Part shown: in pieces, positions 9,710 through 18,289 of the stretch | Layout: each line of letters begins with the position of its first letter | Numbering within the stretch: position 1 is the first letter of the stretch | NCBI RefSeq assembly: GCF_003202915.1 | Contig: NZ_QGLP01000005.1 | Coordinates: forward strand, 124,001 to 188,000 | Length of the DNA stretch: 64,000 bases | DNA from: Gilliamella apicola | GTDB taxonomy: Bacteria; Pseudomonadota; Gammaproteobacteria; Enterobacterales; Orbaceae | Direction: 5' to 3' | Notes under the pieces: generated by a model | The model's input: only the letters and a program-made list of their open reading frames with translations | Told to the model about the DNA's origin: nothing | Databases searched by the model: none | Translations under genes and position numbers: made by a program

Positions 9710-10840
9710 ATGCAAAGTTTTATTAATATTTATCGCTTAGGTATTAAAGAGTTATGGGGATTGATTCGTGATCCAATCATGTTACTGTTAATCGCCTATT
9801 GCTTTACACTGGATATTTATACCGCAGCTACCGCAACTTCAGACTCGCTTCATCATGCTTCAATTGCTGTGGTTGATGAAGATGATTCACCGTTATCTAG
9901 GCAAATTATCGCAGCGCTTTATCCACCAATGTTTAATAAACCTGTTAAATTAAATTCAATGGATGAAGTTGACCGTGGAATGGATACCGATAGTTATACT
10001 TTTGCATTAAATATACCACCTAATTTTCAACGTGATGTGTTAAATAACCAAAGTCCAGAGATTCAACTTAATATTGATGCAACCCGAATGGGACAGGCTT
10101 TTGTTGGTAATGGTTATATTACGCAAATTGTCACCAGTGAAATAACTAAATACTTTAATCAAATTGATAAACCAACCAGTTTGCCGGTCAATATTGAAGT
10201 TCATGCGGCCTTTAATCCTAATTTAACCCGTTCTTGGTTTGGTTCTGTCATGGAGATTATTAATATAGTTACCACATTGTCGATTATTTTAACCGGTGCT
10301 GCGTTAATGAAAGAGCGCGAACATGGTACTATCGATCACTTGCTATCAATGCCTGTGACACCATTTCAAATTATGATCTCAAAAGTTTGGTCTATGGGGT
10401 TGGTGGTACTTGTTTCGACTTGGGGAGCACTGTTAGTTGTCGTTCATGGTTGGTTAAATGTGCCAATTGAGGGCTCGATTACTTTATTTTTAATAGGCGC
10501 AGCGCTGCACTTATTCGTGACAACGTCACTTGGGATCTTTATGGCAACCGTGGCTAAATCAACAGCACAATTTGCGATGCTATTTATTTTGATTCTTTTA
10601 CCGTTACAGATGCTTTCTGGTGGTAGTACGCCGCGAGAAAGTATGCCGGAAGTGGTACAAAATATTATGTTATTTGCGCCAACCACTCATTTTGTCGAAT
10701 TAGGGCAGGCAATTTTATATCGAGGAGCTGGTTTAAGTGTGGTTTGGACCTCGTATGCGTGGTTATTAGGAATCGGTAGTGTGTTTTTCCTTATTGCACT
10801 GAAACGCTTTCGTAGCTCAATTGTTAATATGGGTTCTTAA
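9710..10840 (+). CDS. yhhJ: YhhJ, ABC-2 type permease
   Basis: A 376-residue inner-membrane permease. It has one N-terminal membrane segment (about residues 20-38), a roughly 150-residue periplasmic domain, and five further segments in the C-terminal half, with the ABC-2 signature LMKEREHGTIDHLLSMPVT near residue 198. It starts 5 bases after the rbbA stop and is the last gene of yhiI-rbbA-yhhJ. A T-poor hairpin (10856-10884) follows. Confidence 0.9.
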   Translation: MQSFINIYRLGIKELWGLIRDPIMLLLIAYCFTLDIYTAATATSDSLHHASIAVVDEDDSPLSRQIIAALYPPMFNKPVKLNSMDEVDRGMDTDSYTFALNIPPNFQRDVLNNQSPEIQLNIDATRMGQAFVGNGYITQIVTSEITKYFNQIDKPTSLPVNIEVHAAFNPNLTRSWFGSVMEIINIVTTLSIILTGAALMKEREHGTIDHLLSMPVTPFQIMISKVWSMGLVVLVSTWGALLVVVHGWLNVPIEGSITLFLIGAALHLFVTTSLGIFMATVAKSTAQFAMLFILILLPLQMLSGGSTPRESMPEVVQNIMLFAPTTHFVELGQAILYRGAGLSVVWTSYAWLLGIGSVFFLIALKRFRSSIVNMGS

Positions 10841-10855
10841 TTTTATGAATAATAA

Positions 10856-10884
10856 AAGTGCAAAAATTAACTTTATTTGCACTT
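10856..10884 (+). terminator. Hairpin after yhhJ, weak terminator
   Basis: A 9-bp stem, AAGTGCAAA with TTTGCACTT, around an 11-base loop just after yhhJ. There is no T-tract on the plus strand, so termination is uncertain; it may instead stabilise the 3' end. Confidence 0.4.
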
Positions 10885-10911
10885 AACAATTTAAATTGTT
10901 GAAGTTTTTTT

Positions 10912-11286
10912 ATGAAAAAAATTCATTTATTAAAATATATTATCGCAATTGTAGCTGTTATTACAGTTCCTTTTGCACAGGCTATGATGCTTGATGAAGT
11001 TTTCGGTGAAATTGATAATAAGGCAGCTGAATTTATAGCCACCTATAATCATGAACATCATACTAATTTACATACAATTGAAGCAAATAGAAAATTTTAC
11101 GCATCTAGCTGCCTTTTACCATTAAAGGTAAAGTGGCATAAAATATCTTTAAGCTCAAAAAATCTTCCTCACAAATATGGACTTTCAATTTCTTGTGAAA
11201 AATCTATCGATAGTGATCATAGAAAATGGGATGTTTATGTTGATGTAAGAAATGAACAAGGCAATTCAATTCAATCAATTAATTAA
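10912..11286 (+). CDS. Small secreted protein of unknown function
   Basis: A 124-residue protein with a signal peptide (MKKIHLLKYIIAIVAVITVPFAQA). The mature part is about 100 residues with two cysteines (ASSCLLPL and SISCEKS) that may pair in the periplasm. No family is recognised. It lies between the yhhJ hairpin and the convergent umuC gene. The weak ribosome site leaves the start slightly uncertain, but the signal peptide supports the ATG at 10912. Confidence 0.55.
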   Translation: MKKIHLLKYIIAIVAVITVPFAQAMMLDEVFGEIDNKAAEFIATYNHEHHTNLHTIEANRKFYASSCLLPLKVKWHKISLSSKNLPHKYGLSISCEKSIDSDHRKWDVYVDVRNEQGNSIQSIN

Positions 11287-11314
11287 ATTATTATTTTAGC
11301 GATTAATCCGTTAT

Positions 11315-12580
11315 CTATTTTACCAAAGGTAACTCATCCCAACGAGTCGTATATCGTTGGCTAAGTCGCTCTCGCTTGATTTGCCATGCTGCAGTTTGTC
11401 TGATACCACCTAAATGAATAGTGTTTTTTCCCATTTTCTGATTGATGTCATCCATGGTTTTCATTAATTGTTCACTTTTGTGTTTTTCAGTTGCTGATGT
11501 TTCAGCAGTAAATAAATCCGATTGACAATAATTATCTTTAGTTTTTAAATCAAGTAACATCACACCTGATTTCATAAATAAAAAATCTGGTTTATAAATG
11601 GATCGTAACCCTTTTTGAGCTGCATGAATGATTAATCTTGAATCATCGGTCGCCGATAATAATGGCACCACAACTGACGGATTATATTGAGGTAATTCTG
11701 GTCGAAATCGGTTGGTTTTTAAAAAGATCAATACGGCATTGACAACTGATTTTTGCTTTCTTAGTTTCTCTGCACCACGACTTGCATGTACTCGAATTGC
11801 TTCTTGTATATCAAATAGATCATTGGTTAAATGACCAAAACTACGTGATGTCATAATATTTTTTTTAGCGGTATGCAGGTCATCTAATTCAATACAACTA
11901 ATACCACGGAGTTCAAGCACGGTACGTTCAAGGACAACTGAAAATAACTGTCTGATTTGTTTTAAATTAGCTTGATATAAATCCCAAGCGGTGTGAATGC
12001 CTAATACTTTTAACCGTTGAGCAATTCGCCAACCAACTCCCCATATATCTTCAACCGAAAATTGTTTTAAGGTGGTTGCTATCTCCTCTTGATTAGTAGG
12101 AAAACAATAAACACCTTGATGAATAGATTGTTTTTTGGCGATATGATTAGCTAACTTTGCTAATGTGCGAGTAGTGGCAATCCCTATACTTACAGGGATG
12201 CCCGTATCTCGTTTTACTATTGCTTTTAAATTTTGGCAATGATTTAAAACATGGCTAAATCCGTTTAAATGAATAAAGGCTTCATCGATAGAATAAAGCT
12301 CGATATCCGCAGTATAATGATAAACGGTATCAAATACTCGCTGACTCATATCACCATAAAGCTCATAATTAGAGCTTAATAAGGTAATTTTTTTTTGAAT
12401 ATGGGGTGGAATTTGATAGGCCGGCATACCCATAGCGACTAATGGTTTTAATTCATTAGAACGGGCGATTACACAACCATCATTATTAGAAAGGATTCCG
12501 ATTGGTTTTCCTTCTAATTTAGGATTAAATACCCGTTCACAGGATACATAAAAATTATTACAATCGATTAAACCAATCAT
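11315..12580 (-). CDS. umuC: UmuC, DNA polymerase V catalytic subunit
   Basis: A 421-residue Y-family polymerase used for error-prone translesion synthesis after SOS induction. The N-terminal MIGLIDCNNFYVSCERVF carries the first catalytic Asp, followed by the nucleotide-binding NNDGCVIARSNELK and the SIDEAFI catalytic Asp-Glu pair. The C-terminal little-finger region is present. The start ATG at 12578-12580 overlaps the umuD stop by one base (TGATG), a tight translational coupling. An in-frame TTG one codon earlier is less likely. Confidence 0.93.
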   Translation of the reverse strand: MIGLIDCNNFYVSCERVFNPKLEGKPIGILSNNDGCVIARSNELKPLVAMGMPAYQIPPHIQKKITLLSSNYELYGDMSQRVFDTVYHYTADIELYSIDEAFIHLNGFSHVLNHCQNLKAIVKRDTGIPVSIGIATTRTLAKLANHIAKKQSIHQGVYCFPTNQEEIATTLKQFSVEDIWGVGWRIAQRLKVLGIHTAWDLYQANLKQIRQLFSVVLERTVLELRGISCIELDDLHTAKKNIMTSRSFGHLTNDLFDIQEAIRVHASRGAEKLRKQKSVVNAVLIFLKTNRFRPELPQYNPSVVVPLLSATDDSRLIIHAAQKGLRSIYKPDFLFMKSGVMLLDLKTKDNYCQSDLFTAETSATEKHKSEQLMKTMDDINQKMGKNTIHLGGIRQTAAWQIKRERLSQRYTTRWDELPLVK

Positions 12581-13023
12581 CAATGCCCCCGTTTATGCAG
12601 AGAATGAATAGTATGTATTACTACTCCCCAAATATGTACTTCTTTGCCCGCTAGTGAAATAGGTGGATAAAGCCGATTACCAGACAATAAATGATGTTCG
12701 CCATTAATAAAACTTAAACATTTACAAGTTAACTCACCGTCAACAGCAGCAACAACAATATCATCAATTTTCGGTTCTAAAGAGCGATCAACAACAAGCA
12801 GATCACCACTATAAATACCATAATCGATCATTGAGTCGCCAATCGCTTTAATATAATAAGTTGCGCTTGGATGTTTGACTAAGTGGCTAGTGAGATCTAA
12901 TTTTGTTTCTAAATAATCATCAGCAGGCGAAGGAAATCCTGCTCTTACTGGTGTATCAACCAGAGGTAAATAAACAGCGAGCGAACTATTGGCCTGCCCA
13001 AGAATTACACAATATTTATTCAA
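12580..13023 (-). CDS. umuD: UmuD, SOS mutagenesis protease subunit
   Basis: A 147-residue LexA-fold protein that self-cleaves on RecA filaments to give UmuD', the partner of UmuC in DNA polymerase V. The cleavage site is the Ala28-Gly29 bond in RAGFPSP, and the serine-lysine dyad is Ser64 (in GDSMID) and Lys101 (in ELTCKCL). E. coli UmuD cleaves at Cys-Gly, so the Ala-Gly site here is a common variant of the family. It is the first gene of the umuDC operon with a LexA-like box about 65 bases upstream. Confidence 0.93.
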   Translation of the reverse strand: MNKYCVILGQANSSLAVYLPLVDTPVRAGFPSPADDYLETKLDLTSHLVKHPSATYYIKAIGDSMIDYGIYSGDLLVVDRSLEPKIDDIVVAAVDGELTCKCLSFINGEHHLLSGNRLYPPISLAGKEVHIWGVVIHTIHSLHKRGH

Positions 13024-13086
13024 GAAAGTACTCCAACAAAATAATAAAAAACGAACAATGCAAGATTATTCGCATTAAAAAAAGGA

Positions 13087-13106
13087 ATATGTATAAATAT
13101 ACAGTG
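13087..13106 (-). promoter_or_regulatory. LexA-like SOS box for umuDC
   Basis: The sequence ATGT-N8-ACAG with an A/T core (TATAAATATA) matches the LexA consensus CTGT-N8-ACAG at all but one base. It lies about 65 bases upstream of umuD, as expected for SOS control of polymerase V. Confidence 0.7.
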
Positions 13107-13564
13107 TAAAATTCTTAATTCAATAAAAATGAGTGTAAAAAAAAATAAAAATAGATTACTAAAAAAGATAATTTGTTACTTTACAAGTAACTAAAATTTA
13201 ATTAGGATATGCGCCATTATAAATAGCGAAGGAGATTTTATTATGATTTATTTAACAAACCTTTGCGGGCTGATCAGCCAATAATTAAGTAACTTTTTCT
13301 ATTCTTACTTCAATTCAGCTAGCTGACCTTAACCTGCCAATTAATTTATACCCATTGTTTAAAGATAACTTGATACTATTCAAGTAAAACCAATTATTGA
13401 AAAACGTATTAATAGTGATCACAGCGTCACTAGATAAAATTAAACATTTCTTAACGGTCAATGTTGAGTAGCCTATGCGTTTTATTTAGATAATTCATTT
13501 AAAAATTTGTCTTTAAACAGTATTGGGAAAAACAACAATAATATTTATTTAAATGGATTGATAT
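13107..13564. other. Leader region upstream of rtcB with a 13-codon open frame
   Basis: This gap of about 450 bases has no recognised gene. At 13243-13284 a 13-codon frame (MIYLTNLCGLISQ) is preceded by a strong AAGGAG. Its 3' end contains the perfect 12-bp palindrome GGCTGATCAGCC, and a second palindrome, CAGCTAGCTG, lies shortly downstream. A 25-base stretch around 13463-13487 resembles one at 2232-2256 (TTGAGYAGCCTATGC, then TTTTATTT). The region could be a regulated leader of the rtcB-prfH operon; this is inference. Confidence 0.35.
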
Positions 13565-14653
13565 ATGGACAATTCTATACAGGTGCTATCTGATAAAGCG
13601 TCACTAATAGCATCTAAAAATACTTGGATCGAAGGTTTAGCAATACAACAATTACTAACAACGGCCGAGTTACCCAATATGGTTAAAGTTATGGGGATGC
13701 CCGACCTTCATCCCGGCAAAGGCTACCCGATTGGTGCTGCATATTTAAGCCGTGAAATAATTTATCCGGCATTAATTGGTAGCGATATCGGCTGTGGCAT
13801 GGGATTTTGGCAAACTGATATTAATCTTGCCAAATTGAGTATTGATAAATTAGCTAAACAAATAGGTAATATTGATTTGCCTGATACTCGTCATAAATAT
13901 AATCTAGGCACTATTGGTGGCGGTAATCATTTTGCTGAAATTCAAAAAGTCAGTAAGATTTTTGATGCAACATTATTTAACCACTACCAACTTAATGCCG
14001 AAAAACTGTTTTTATTAGTGCATAGCGGTTCAAGAGGTTTAGGACATGCTATTTTGCAAAATCAATTATCACGCTTTGGTTATCGAGGCTTAGCAGATGA
14101 TAGTGATGATGCATTAAGTTATCTTGAAAAACATGATGATGCGGTTACTTTTGCAAGATTAAATCGTCAAGTTGTGGCGGAAAGATTAATGACTAATTTG
14201 AATACTCAAAGCCATGAAGTACTTAATGTTTGCCATAATTTTTTACAAAAAGTTACTATAGATAAACAGAGCTATTGGTTACATCGTAAAGGTGCATCGT
14301 CGGCAATGGATGAACTGGTGATTGTACCTGGTTCACGAGGTGATTATAGTTATCTTGTCAAACCGATTCAACGAGATGATCTACTTCTGTCATTAGCACA
14401 TGGTGCCGGGCGTAAATGGCGTCGAGCTGACTGTAAAGGTAAGTTGGAGAATCGCTATTCAATGCAAGAACTCAAACGGACCAAACTAGGTAGTCGTGTT
14501 ATTTGTGAAGATAGTAGCCTTATTTTTGAAGAAGCGCCGCAAGCTTATAAATCAATTGATAGTGTAATTGAATCAATGCAACAAGCGAATATTGTTACTG
14601 TTATTGCACAATTGACCCCAATATTGAACTATAAAACACAAGGAGGTCACTGA
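13565..14653 (+). CDS. rtcB: RtcB-type RNA ligase (RtcB2-like)
   Basis: A 362-residue GTP- and manganese-dependent ligase that joins 2',3'-cyclic phosphate or 3'-phosphate RNA ends to 5'-hydroxyl ends. Metal-site and guanylylation motifs are present: GMPDLHPGKGYPIGA (44-58), SDIGCGMG with Cys77, GTIGGGNHFAE, HSGSRGLGH, HRKGASSA and the HGAGR loop that carries the guanylylated His. It is shorter than housekeeping RtcB (408 in E. coli), as is typical of the RtcB2 type. The stop overlaps prfH by one base, and that pairing marks the ribosome-repair module that reseals 16S rRNA cut at the decoding centre by colicin E3-like ribotoxins. No rtcA or rtcR is adjacent. Confidence 0.92.
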   Translation: MDNSIQVLSDKASLIASKNTWIEGLAIQQLLTTAELPNMVKVMGMPDLHPGKGYPIGAAYLSREIIYPALIGSDIGCGMGFWQTDINLAKLSIDKLAKQIGNIDLPDTRHKYNLGTIGGGNHFAEIQKVSKIFDATLFNHYQLNAEKLFLLVHSGSRGLGHAILQNQLSRFGYRGLADDSDDALSYLEKHDDAVTFARLNRQVVAERLMTNLNTQSHEVLNVCHNFLQKVTIDKQSYWLHRKGASSAMDELVIVPGSRGDYSYLVKPIQRDDLLLSLAHGAGRKWRRADCKGKLENRYSMQELKRTKLGSRVICEDSSLIFEEAPQAYKSIDSVIESMQQANIVTVIAQLTPILNYKTQGGH

Positions 14654-15270
14654 TGGCATTGCTGTTTTTTTCCTCCGCTAGAGGGCCAGATGAGTGTACT
14701 TTAGCTGTTGCTAAAGCGGTAACACAATTTTTAACAGAGGCTGTTCAAAAGTCAGTAACTACTGAAATTATAGAAAGCGTATTGGGCGATAAGCCCAATA
14801 CTTTTCGGTCAGTATTATTGTCGGTTGAAGGTATAGAAAGTAAAGCGTTAATACAGCGTTGGCTTGGTACAATACAATGGATATGTCAAAGTCCTTATCG
14901 CCCAACCCATAAGCGTAAAAATTGGTTTTTGGGGGTAACTTGTTTGCCTAATCCTATGGAGTTAAATGATAATACCATTGAATTTACCACTATGAAATCA
15001 TCAGGTGCAGGTGGTCAACATGTTAATAAAACGGAATCAGCTGTTAGAGCGATACACTTAACAACCGGTATTAGTGTTAAAGTACAAACCGAACGTAGTC
15101 AACATGCAAATAAACGGTTAGCTAAATTGTTATTGGCGTATAAATTAGCGCAATATGAGGCGGAACAACACGAACAGCAAAAAAATATCCGTCAAAAGTT
15201 TCACGATTCTATATTAAGAGGTAACAGCCAATTAATCTTTTATGGTAAAAAATTTCAGGAAAAAAAATGA
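14653..15270 (+). CDS. prfH: Peptide chain release factor homolog PrfH
   Basis: A 205-residue, codon-independent release factor homolog. It retains the peptidyl-tRNA hydrolysis loop SGAGGQHVNKTESAVR (GGQ at residues 120-122) and a basic C-terminal tail, but lacks the stop-codon recognition domain of RF1/RF2. PrfH is thought to free ribosomes stalled by decoding-centre damage so that the partner RtcB can religate the 16S rRNA. The ATG shares its A with the rtcB stop (TGATG) behind an AGGAGG ribosome site inside rtcB, so the two are translationally coupled. No terminator is obvious after it. Confidence 0.93.
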   Translation: MALLFFSSARGPDECTLAVAKAVTQFLTEAVQKSVTTEIIESVLGDKPNTFRSVLLSVEGIESKALIQRWLGTIQWICQSPYRPTHKRKNWFLGVTCLPNPMELNDNTIEFTTMKSSGAGGQHVNKTESAVRAIHLTTGISVKVQTERSQHANKRLAKLLLAYKLAQYEAEQHEQQKNIRQKFHDSILRGNSQLIFYGKKFQEKK

Positions 15271-15500
15271 TAAAGAAAAAGTAAAAAATTTCTGTATTAC
15301 AAACAGATAGACTCTTTTTCATATTGTTTTAGATGAAATTGATGCAATAAGATAATTTAGATATTAGATTAAAATCTGTCAAAATGATATTTAATGATGG
15401 GAAATAATTATTATTAATGTTGTTATTTATAGAACTAATGACTAATATTAACTCTAAAATAGTTTTAGAAATTATATTTTTTGAGGGTAGGAATAAGGAA

Positions 15501-17030
15501 ATGATAAAATATGGTTTATTGGTTTTATCAGTTTTAAGTTGTTTAGGAGCTTCAACTAGTGCGGCAGCGATCAATACTAATGTAGAAGACCGTTGTCACG
15601 CTTTAAATAACTTGCACTTAGATAATGCAAGAGTTGTAAATACCGAAATAATTGTCGATAGCTTTTCACCATCTTCTAAATTATCAGATACCTTAAGAGG
15701 AGCTACCACCGAAGAGATTGTGGATTTACCACAAATTTGCCGCGTCGAATTAACGATTCAACCCACTATTAATGTTGAAATATGGTTACCAACTAATTGG
15801 AATCAGCGATTACAATCAATTGGTGGTGGTGGTTATGCTGGATTTATACCATATGATAAATTAGCTGAAGCTGTTAAACATGGTTATGTTGCCGCGTCTA
15901 CTGATACCGGACATACAGGTAATTTGATGGACGGTAAATTTGTGCTTAAAGATAGAAAATTACAAAACGATTTGCTAACAGATTTTGCTTATCGTAGTGT
16001 GCATGAAATGACCGTCAAAACCAAACAAATAATAATGTCATATTATGGTCAAGCAGCAAATTATGCATATTGGAATGGTTGTTCAACCGGTGGTAGGCAA
16101 GGGTTAATGGAAGCACAAAAATACCCTGATGATTATGATGGTTTATATATAGCCGCTCCCGCAATCCATTGGGATAAATTTGTACCTGCAGAATTATGGC
16201 CGCAAGTGGTCATGCAAGAAGAGTTAGGTAGGCCGTTCGAAGAAGAAAAACTCGAAAAAGTTAGAAAAATGATTATTGAGCTTGCTGATGAAAAAGATGG
16301 TATTAATGATGGCTTAGTTAGCGATCCAACAACATTATTCGTTAATCAAGAGTTGTTAATTAACGCAGGGCTTGATGATGATGAAATTCGAGCATTACAA
16401 AAAATTTGGCAAGGCCCAACAGATAGTAATGGCAAGTTTTTATGGTTTGGTATTGAGCCGACTGCGCCACTTGATGTTTTAGCTAGTAGTAAAGGTCCTT
16501 TTCCAATTCCAGTTGATTATTTAAAATATTGGGTTAAAAAATCTCCAAATTTTGACTGGAGAAGGTTAGGTTATAGAGGTTTTGAGAACTATTTTAATGA
16601 ATCGGTAGAACTATTTCGCCCAATTATGGGAACGGATAACCCAGATTTAACGGAATTTAAAAGATTGGGAGGCAAAATGATAATTTGGCATGGTTTAAAT
16701 GATCGTTTAATAGCGCCCAAAGGAACCATTCAATATTATAATAATGTATGGAAAATGATGGGTGGGTACGATTCGGTAGATGATTTTTTAAAACTCTATT
16801 TAGCGCCGGGTGTTGACCATTGTAATGGTGGCGACGGTCCAGATAAAGTTAATGGTTTTGAATCAATGGTTGTTTGGGTAGAGAAAAAACAAGCACCAAC
16901 TAGACTTATCGCGCAAAAAATTGAAGATGGCGAGATAACCATACAACGTCCTCTATGCCAATATCCACAAAAAACGATATATAAAGGAGAGGGTGATACC
17001 AATAATCCTGAAAACTTTATATGTCAATAA
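15501..17030 (+). CDS. Secreted tannase / feruloyl esterase family hydrolase
   Basis: A 509-residue alpha/beta hydrolase with a signal peptide (MIKYGLLVLSVLSCLGASTSA). It shows the paired-cysteine catalytic arrangement of the tannase family: Cys-Ser in GCSTGGRQG, Asp in HGLNDRLIAP and His-Cys in DHCNGGDGPD, where the two cysteines next to Ser and His form a disulfide. Members hydrolyse aromatic esters such as gallates, ferulates or chlorogenate, so plant-derived phenolic esters are likely substrates. ATG 15501 is chosen over upstream in-frame codons because AAGGA precedes it and the signal peptide follows. It has its own terminator. Confidence 0.85.
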   Translation: MIKYGLLVLSVLSCLGASTSAAAINTNVEDRCHALNNLHLDNARVVNTEIIVDSFSPSSKLSDTLRGATTEEIVDLPQICRVELTIQPTINVEIWLPTNWNQRLQSIGGGGYAGFIPYDKLAEAVKHGYVAASTDTGHTGNLMDGKFVLKDRKLQNDLLTDFAYRSVHEMTVKTKQIIMSYYGQAANYAYWNGCSTGGRQGLMEAQKYPDDYDGLYIAAPAIHWDKFVPAELWPQVVMQEELGRPFEEEKLEKVRKMIIELADEKDGINDGLVSDPTTLFVNQELLINAGLDDDEIRALQKIWQGPTDSNGKFLWFGIEPTAPLDVLASSKGPFPIPVDYLKYWVKKSPNFDWRRLGYRGFENYFNESVELFRPIMGTDNPDLTEFKRLGGKMIIWHGLNDRLIAPKGTIQYYNNVWKMMGGYDSVDDFLKLYLAPGVDHCNGGDGPDKVNGFESMVVWVEKKQAPTRLIAQKIEDGEITIQRPLCQYPQKTIYKGEGDTNNPENFICQ

Positions 17031-17039
17031 TTTACTAAG

Positions 17040-17072
17040 TAGCTAGCCATTATTTTCGGCTAGCTAGTTTTT
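17040..17072 (+). terminator. Rho-independent terminator of the tannase-family gene
   Basis: A perfect 9-bp stem, TAGCTAGCC with GGCTAGCTA, with a 9-base loop and then GTTTTT. Confidence 0.85.
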
Positions 17073-17110
17073 AACTTCTTCAAAAAGAGACGTATGAATA
17101 ATCATAAATT

Positions 17111-17470
17111 TTATTTTTTTCTCGCTCGACAAATCGCTTCATGATTTTCATCAGCCCACTGTATTAAGGTATTCATTGGTTTAAGGAACGATAAGCCAAG
17201 TTCAGCTAAAGCATACTCTACTCGAGGTGGAACTTCAGCATAGAGGGTTCGAGTAATATAGCCATCTTTTTCAAGCCTTTTTAATGTTCGCGAAAGCATT
17301 TGCCGAGATATATCACCAATTTCTTTATGTAATGAATTAAATCGCATCACATCATGTTCTAAGGATTTTAAAATTAAAAGGCTCCATTGATCACCAATTC
17401 TATCGAGAACATCACGAATAGGACATGGATGATCGTATTTGATGAATTCATTTTTTGATGTTTTTTTCAT
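17111..17470 (-). CDS. HxlR-family transcriptional regulator
   Basis: A winged-helix regulator of about 119 residues. It has the family hallmark CPIRDVLDRIGDQWSLLIL, then RFNSLHKEIGDISRQMLSRT (recognition helix), LEKDGYITR and VPPRVEYALAELG. The Cys in the PCP motif near the N terminus is the redox- or electrophile-sensing residue in several family members (for example YodB and QorR). I favour ATG 17468-17470 with an AGGA upstream; an in-frame ATG at 17518 would add 16 residues. It is divergent from the NTF2-like gene and a perfect GTCTA-N5-TAGAC palindrome lies between the two. Confidence 0.85.
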   Translation of the reverse strand: MKKTSKNEFIKYDHPCPIRDVLDRIGDQWSLLILKSLEHDVMRFNSLHKEIGDISRQMLSRTLKRLEKDGYITRTLYAEVPPRVEYALAELGLSFLKPMNTLIQWADENHEAICRARKK

Positions 17471-17568
17471 ATTTATTTTTTTCCTAAACGTTAAGTCATT
17501 TTGGATTGACTTAGTCATATTTGTGTTACTTCTTGTTTTATTTTATTTTTATTGTTACCATTCAAATA

Positions 17569-17583
17569 GTCTATATTGTAGAC
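17569..17583. promoter_or_regulatory. Candidate HxlR operator GTCTA-N5-TAGAC
   Basis: A perfect 5-5-5 inverted repeat in the space between the divergent HxlR regulator and the NTF2-like gene, 55 bases before the latter's start. HxlR-type dimers usually bind short palindromes of this kind in their own divergent promoter. Assignment is by position and symmetry. Confidence 0.55.
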
Positions 17584-17637
17584 CAATTATTTGTTATAGC
17601 TAGAATTAATTTAAAGTCAAATAGGAGTGGGATTTAT

Positions 17638-18108
17638 ATGAATGTAATTAAAAAGCGTTTTTTGGTTGGAATTTGTTTGCTAAGTATTACCGGTACCGTT
17701 GCTGCAAAAGATTTAAACCCAAGAAATTTAACTCAAGAGGAAGAAAACCGCGCACTGGTTATCAATTTTTATAATAATTTTTTTAATAAACATCAAGTCG
17801 ATGTGGCAACTAAAACCCTTGCTGAAGATTATAAACAACACAATCCATATGTCCAAAATGGTAGAACACCAGCTATTACTTATTTTGAAAGCTTTTTTAA
17901 AGAAAATCCTCAATCAAGCGCTAAGATAATTCGCTCGTCAGTAGATGGGGATATCGTATGGTTGCATGTCCATTCTAAAGTTAATAATCATGATCTTGGT
18001 AAAGCAGTAGTGGATATATTTCGGGTTAAAGATGGCAAGATTGTAGAGCATTGGGATGTGATCCAAAATGTGCCAGAACATGCTGAAAACAGCAATACAA
18101 TGTTTTGA
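17638..18108 (+). CDS. Exported NTF2-like (SnoaL-type) protein
   Basis: A 156-residue protein with a signal peptide (NVIKKRFLVGICLLSITGTVAA). It then has an NTF2/SnoaL fold recognisable from FYNNFFNKHQVD, LAEDYKQHNPYVQNG and VVDIFRVKDGKIVEHWDVIQ, a group described as SnoaL-like aldol condensation enzymes. The actual reaction is unknown. ATG 17638 follows TAGGAGTGG at good spacing; upstream in-frame codons lack a ribosome site. It is divergent from the HxlR regulator, which probably controls it, and ends at a strong terminator. Confidence 0.8.
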   Translation: MNVIKKRFLVGICLLSITGTVAAKDLNPRNLTQEEENRALVINFYNNFFNKHQVDVATKTLAEDYKQHNPYVQNGRTPAITYFESFFKENPQSSAKIIRSSVDGDIVWLHVHSKVNNHDLGKAVVDIFRVKDGKIVEHWDVIQNVPEHAENSNTMF

Positions 18109-18129
18109 GGATTGTTTCTATAATTTATC

Positions 18130-18150
18130 AGCGCCTTAATGGCGCTTTTT
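18130..18150 (+). terminator. Rho-independent terminator
   Basis: A 6-bp GC-rich stem, AGCGCC with GGCGCT, a 5-base loop (TTAAT) and a TTTT run. It ends the NTF2-like gene. Confidence 0.85.
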
Positions 18151-18273
18151 ATTCTTCCTTAATTTTTTCAACTTAATTATTAAGTAAAATTTACTGTTTA
18201 TTTCGATATTCGATCTCGTTATTTGCTTTTCACAAAAAAATCGCTGTTTTTTTGTTCTTTTGATAGTGTCTTT

Positions 18274-18289
18274 TTTGAACTAGATCACA
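18274..18289. promoter_or_regulatory. CRP-like site 1
   Basis: TTTGA-ACTAGA-TCACA matches the CRP consensus TGTGA-N6-TCACA at 9 of 10 positions. It is the most distal of three such sites before the PTS operon. Confidence 0.5.

Noticed and set aside
5822-10840. A drug-efflux operon distinct from yhiI-rbbA-yhhJ
   Set aside because: The gene order, lengths and the degenerate second ABC signature match the RbbA set closely, so a separate identity is not needed.
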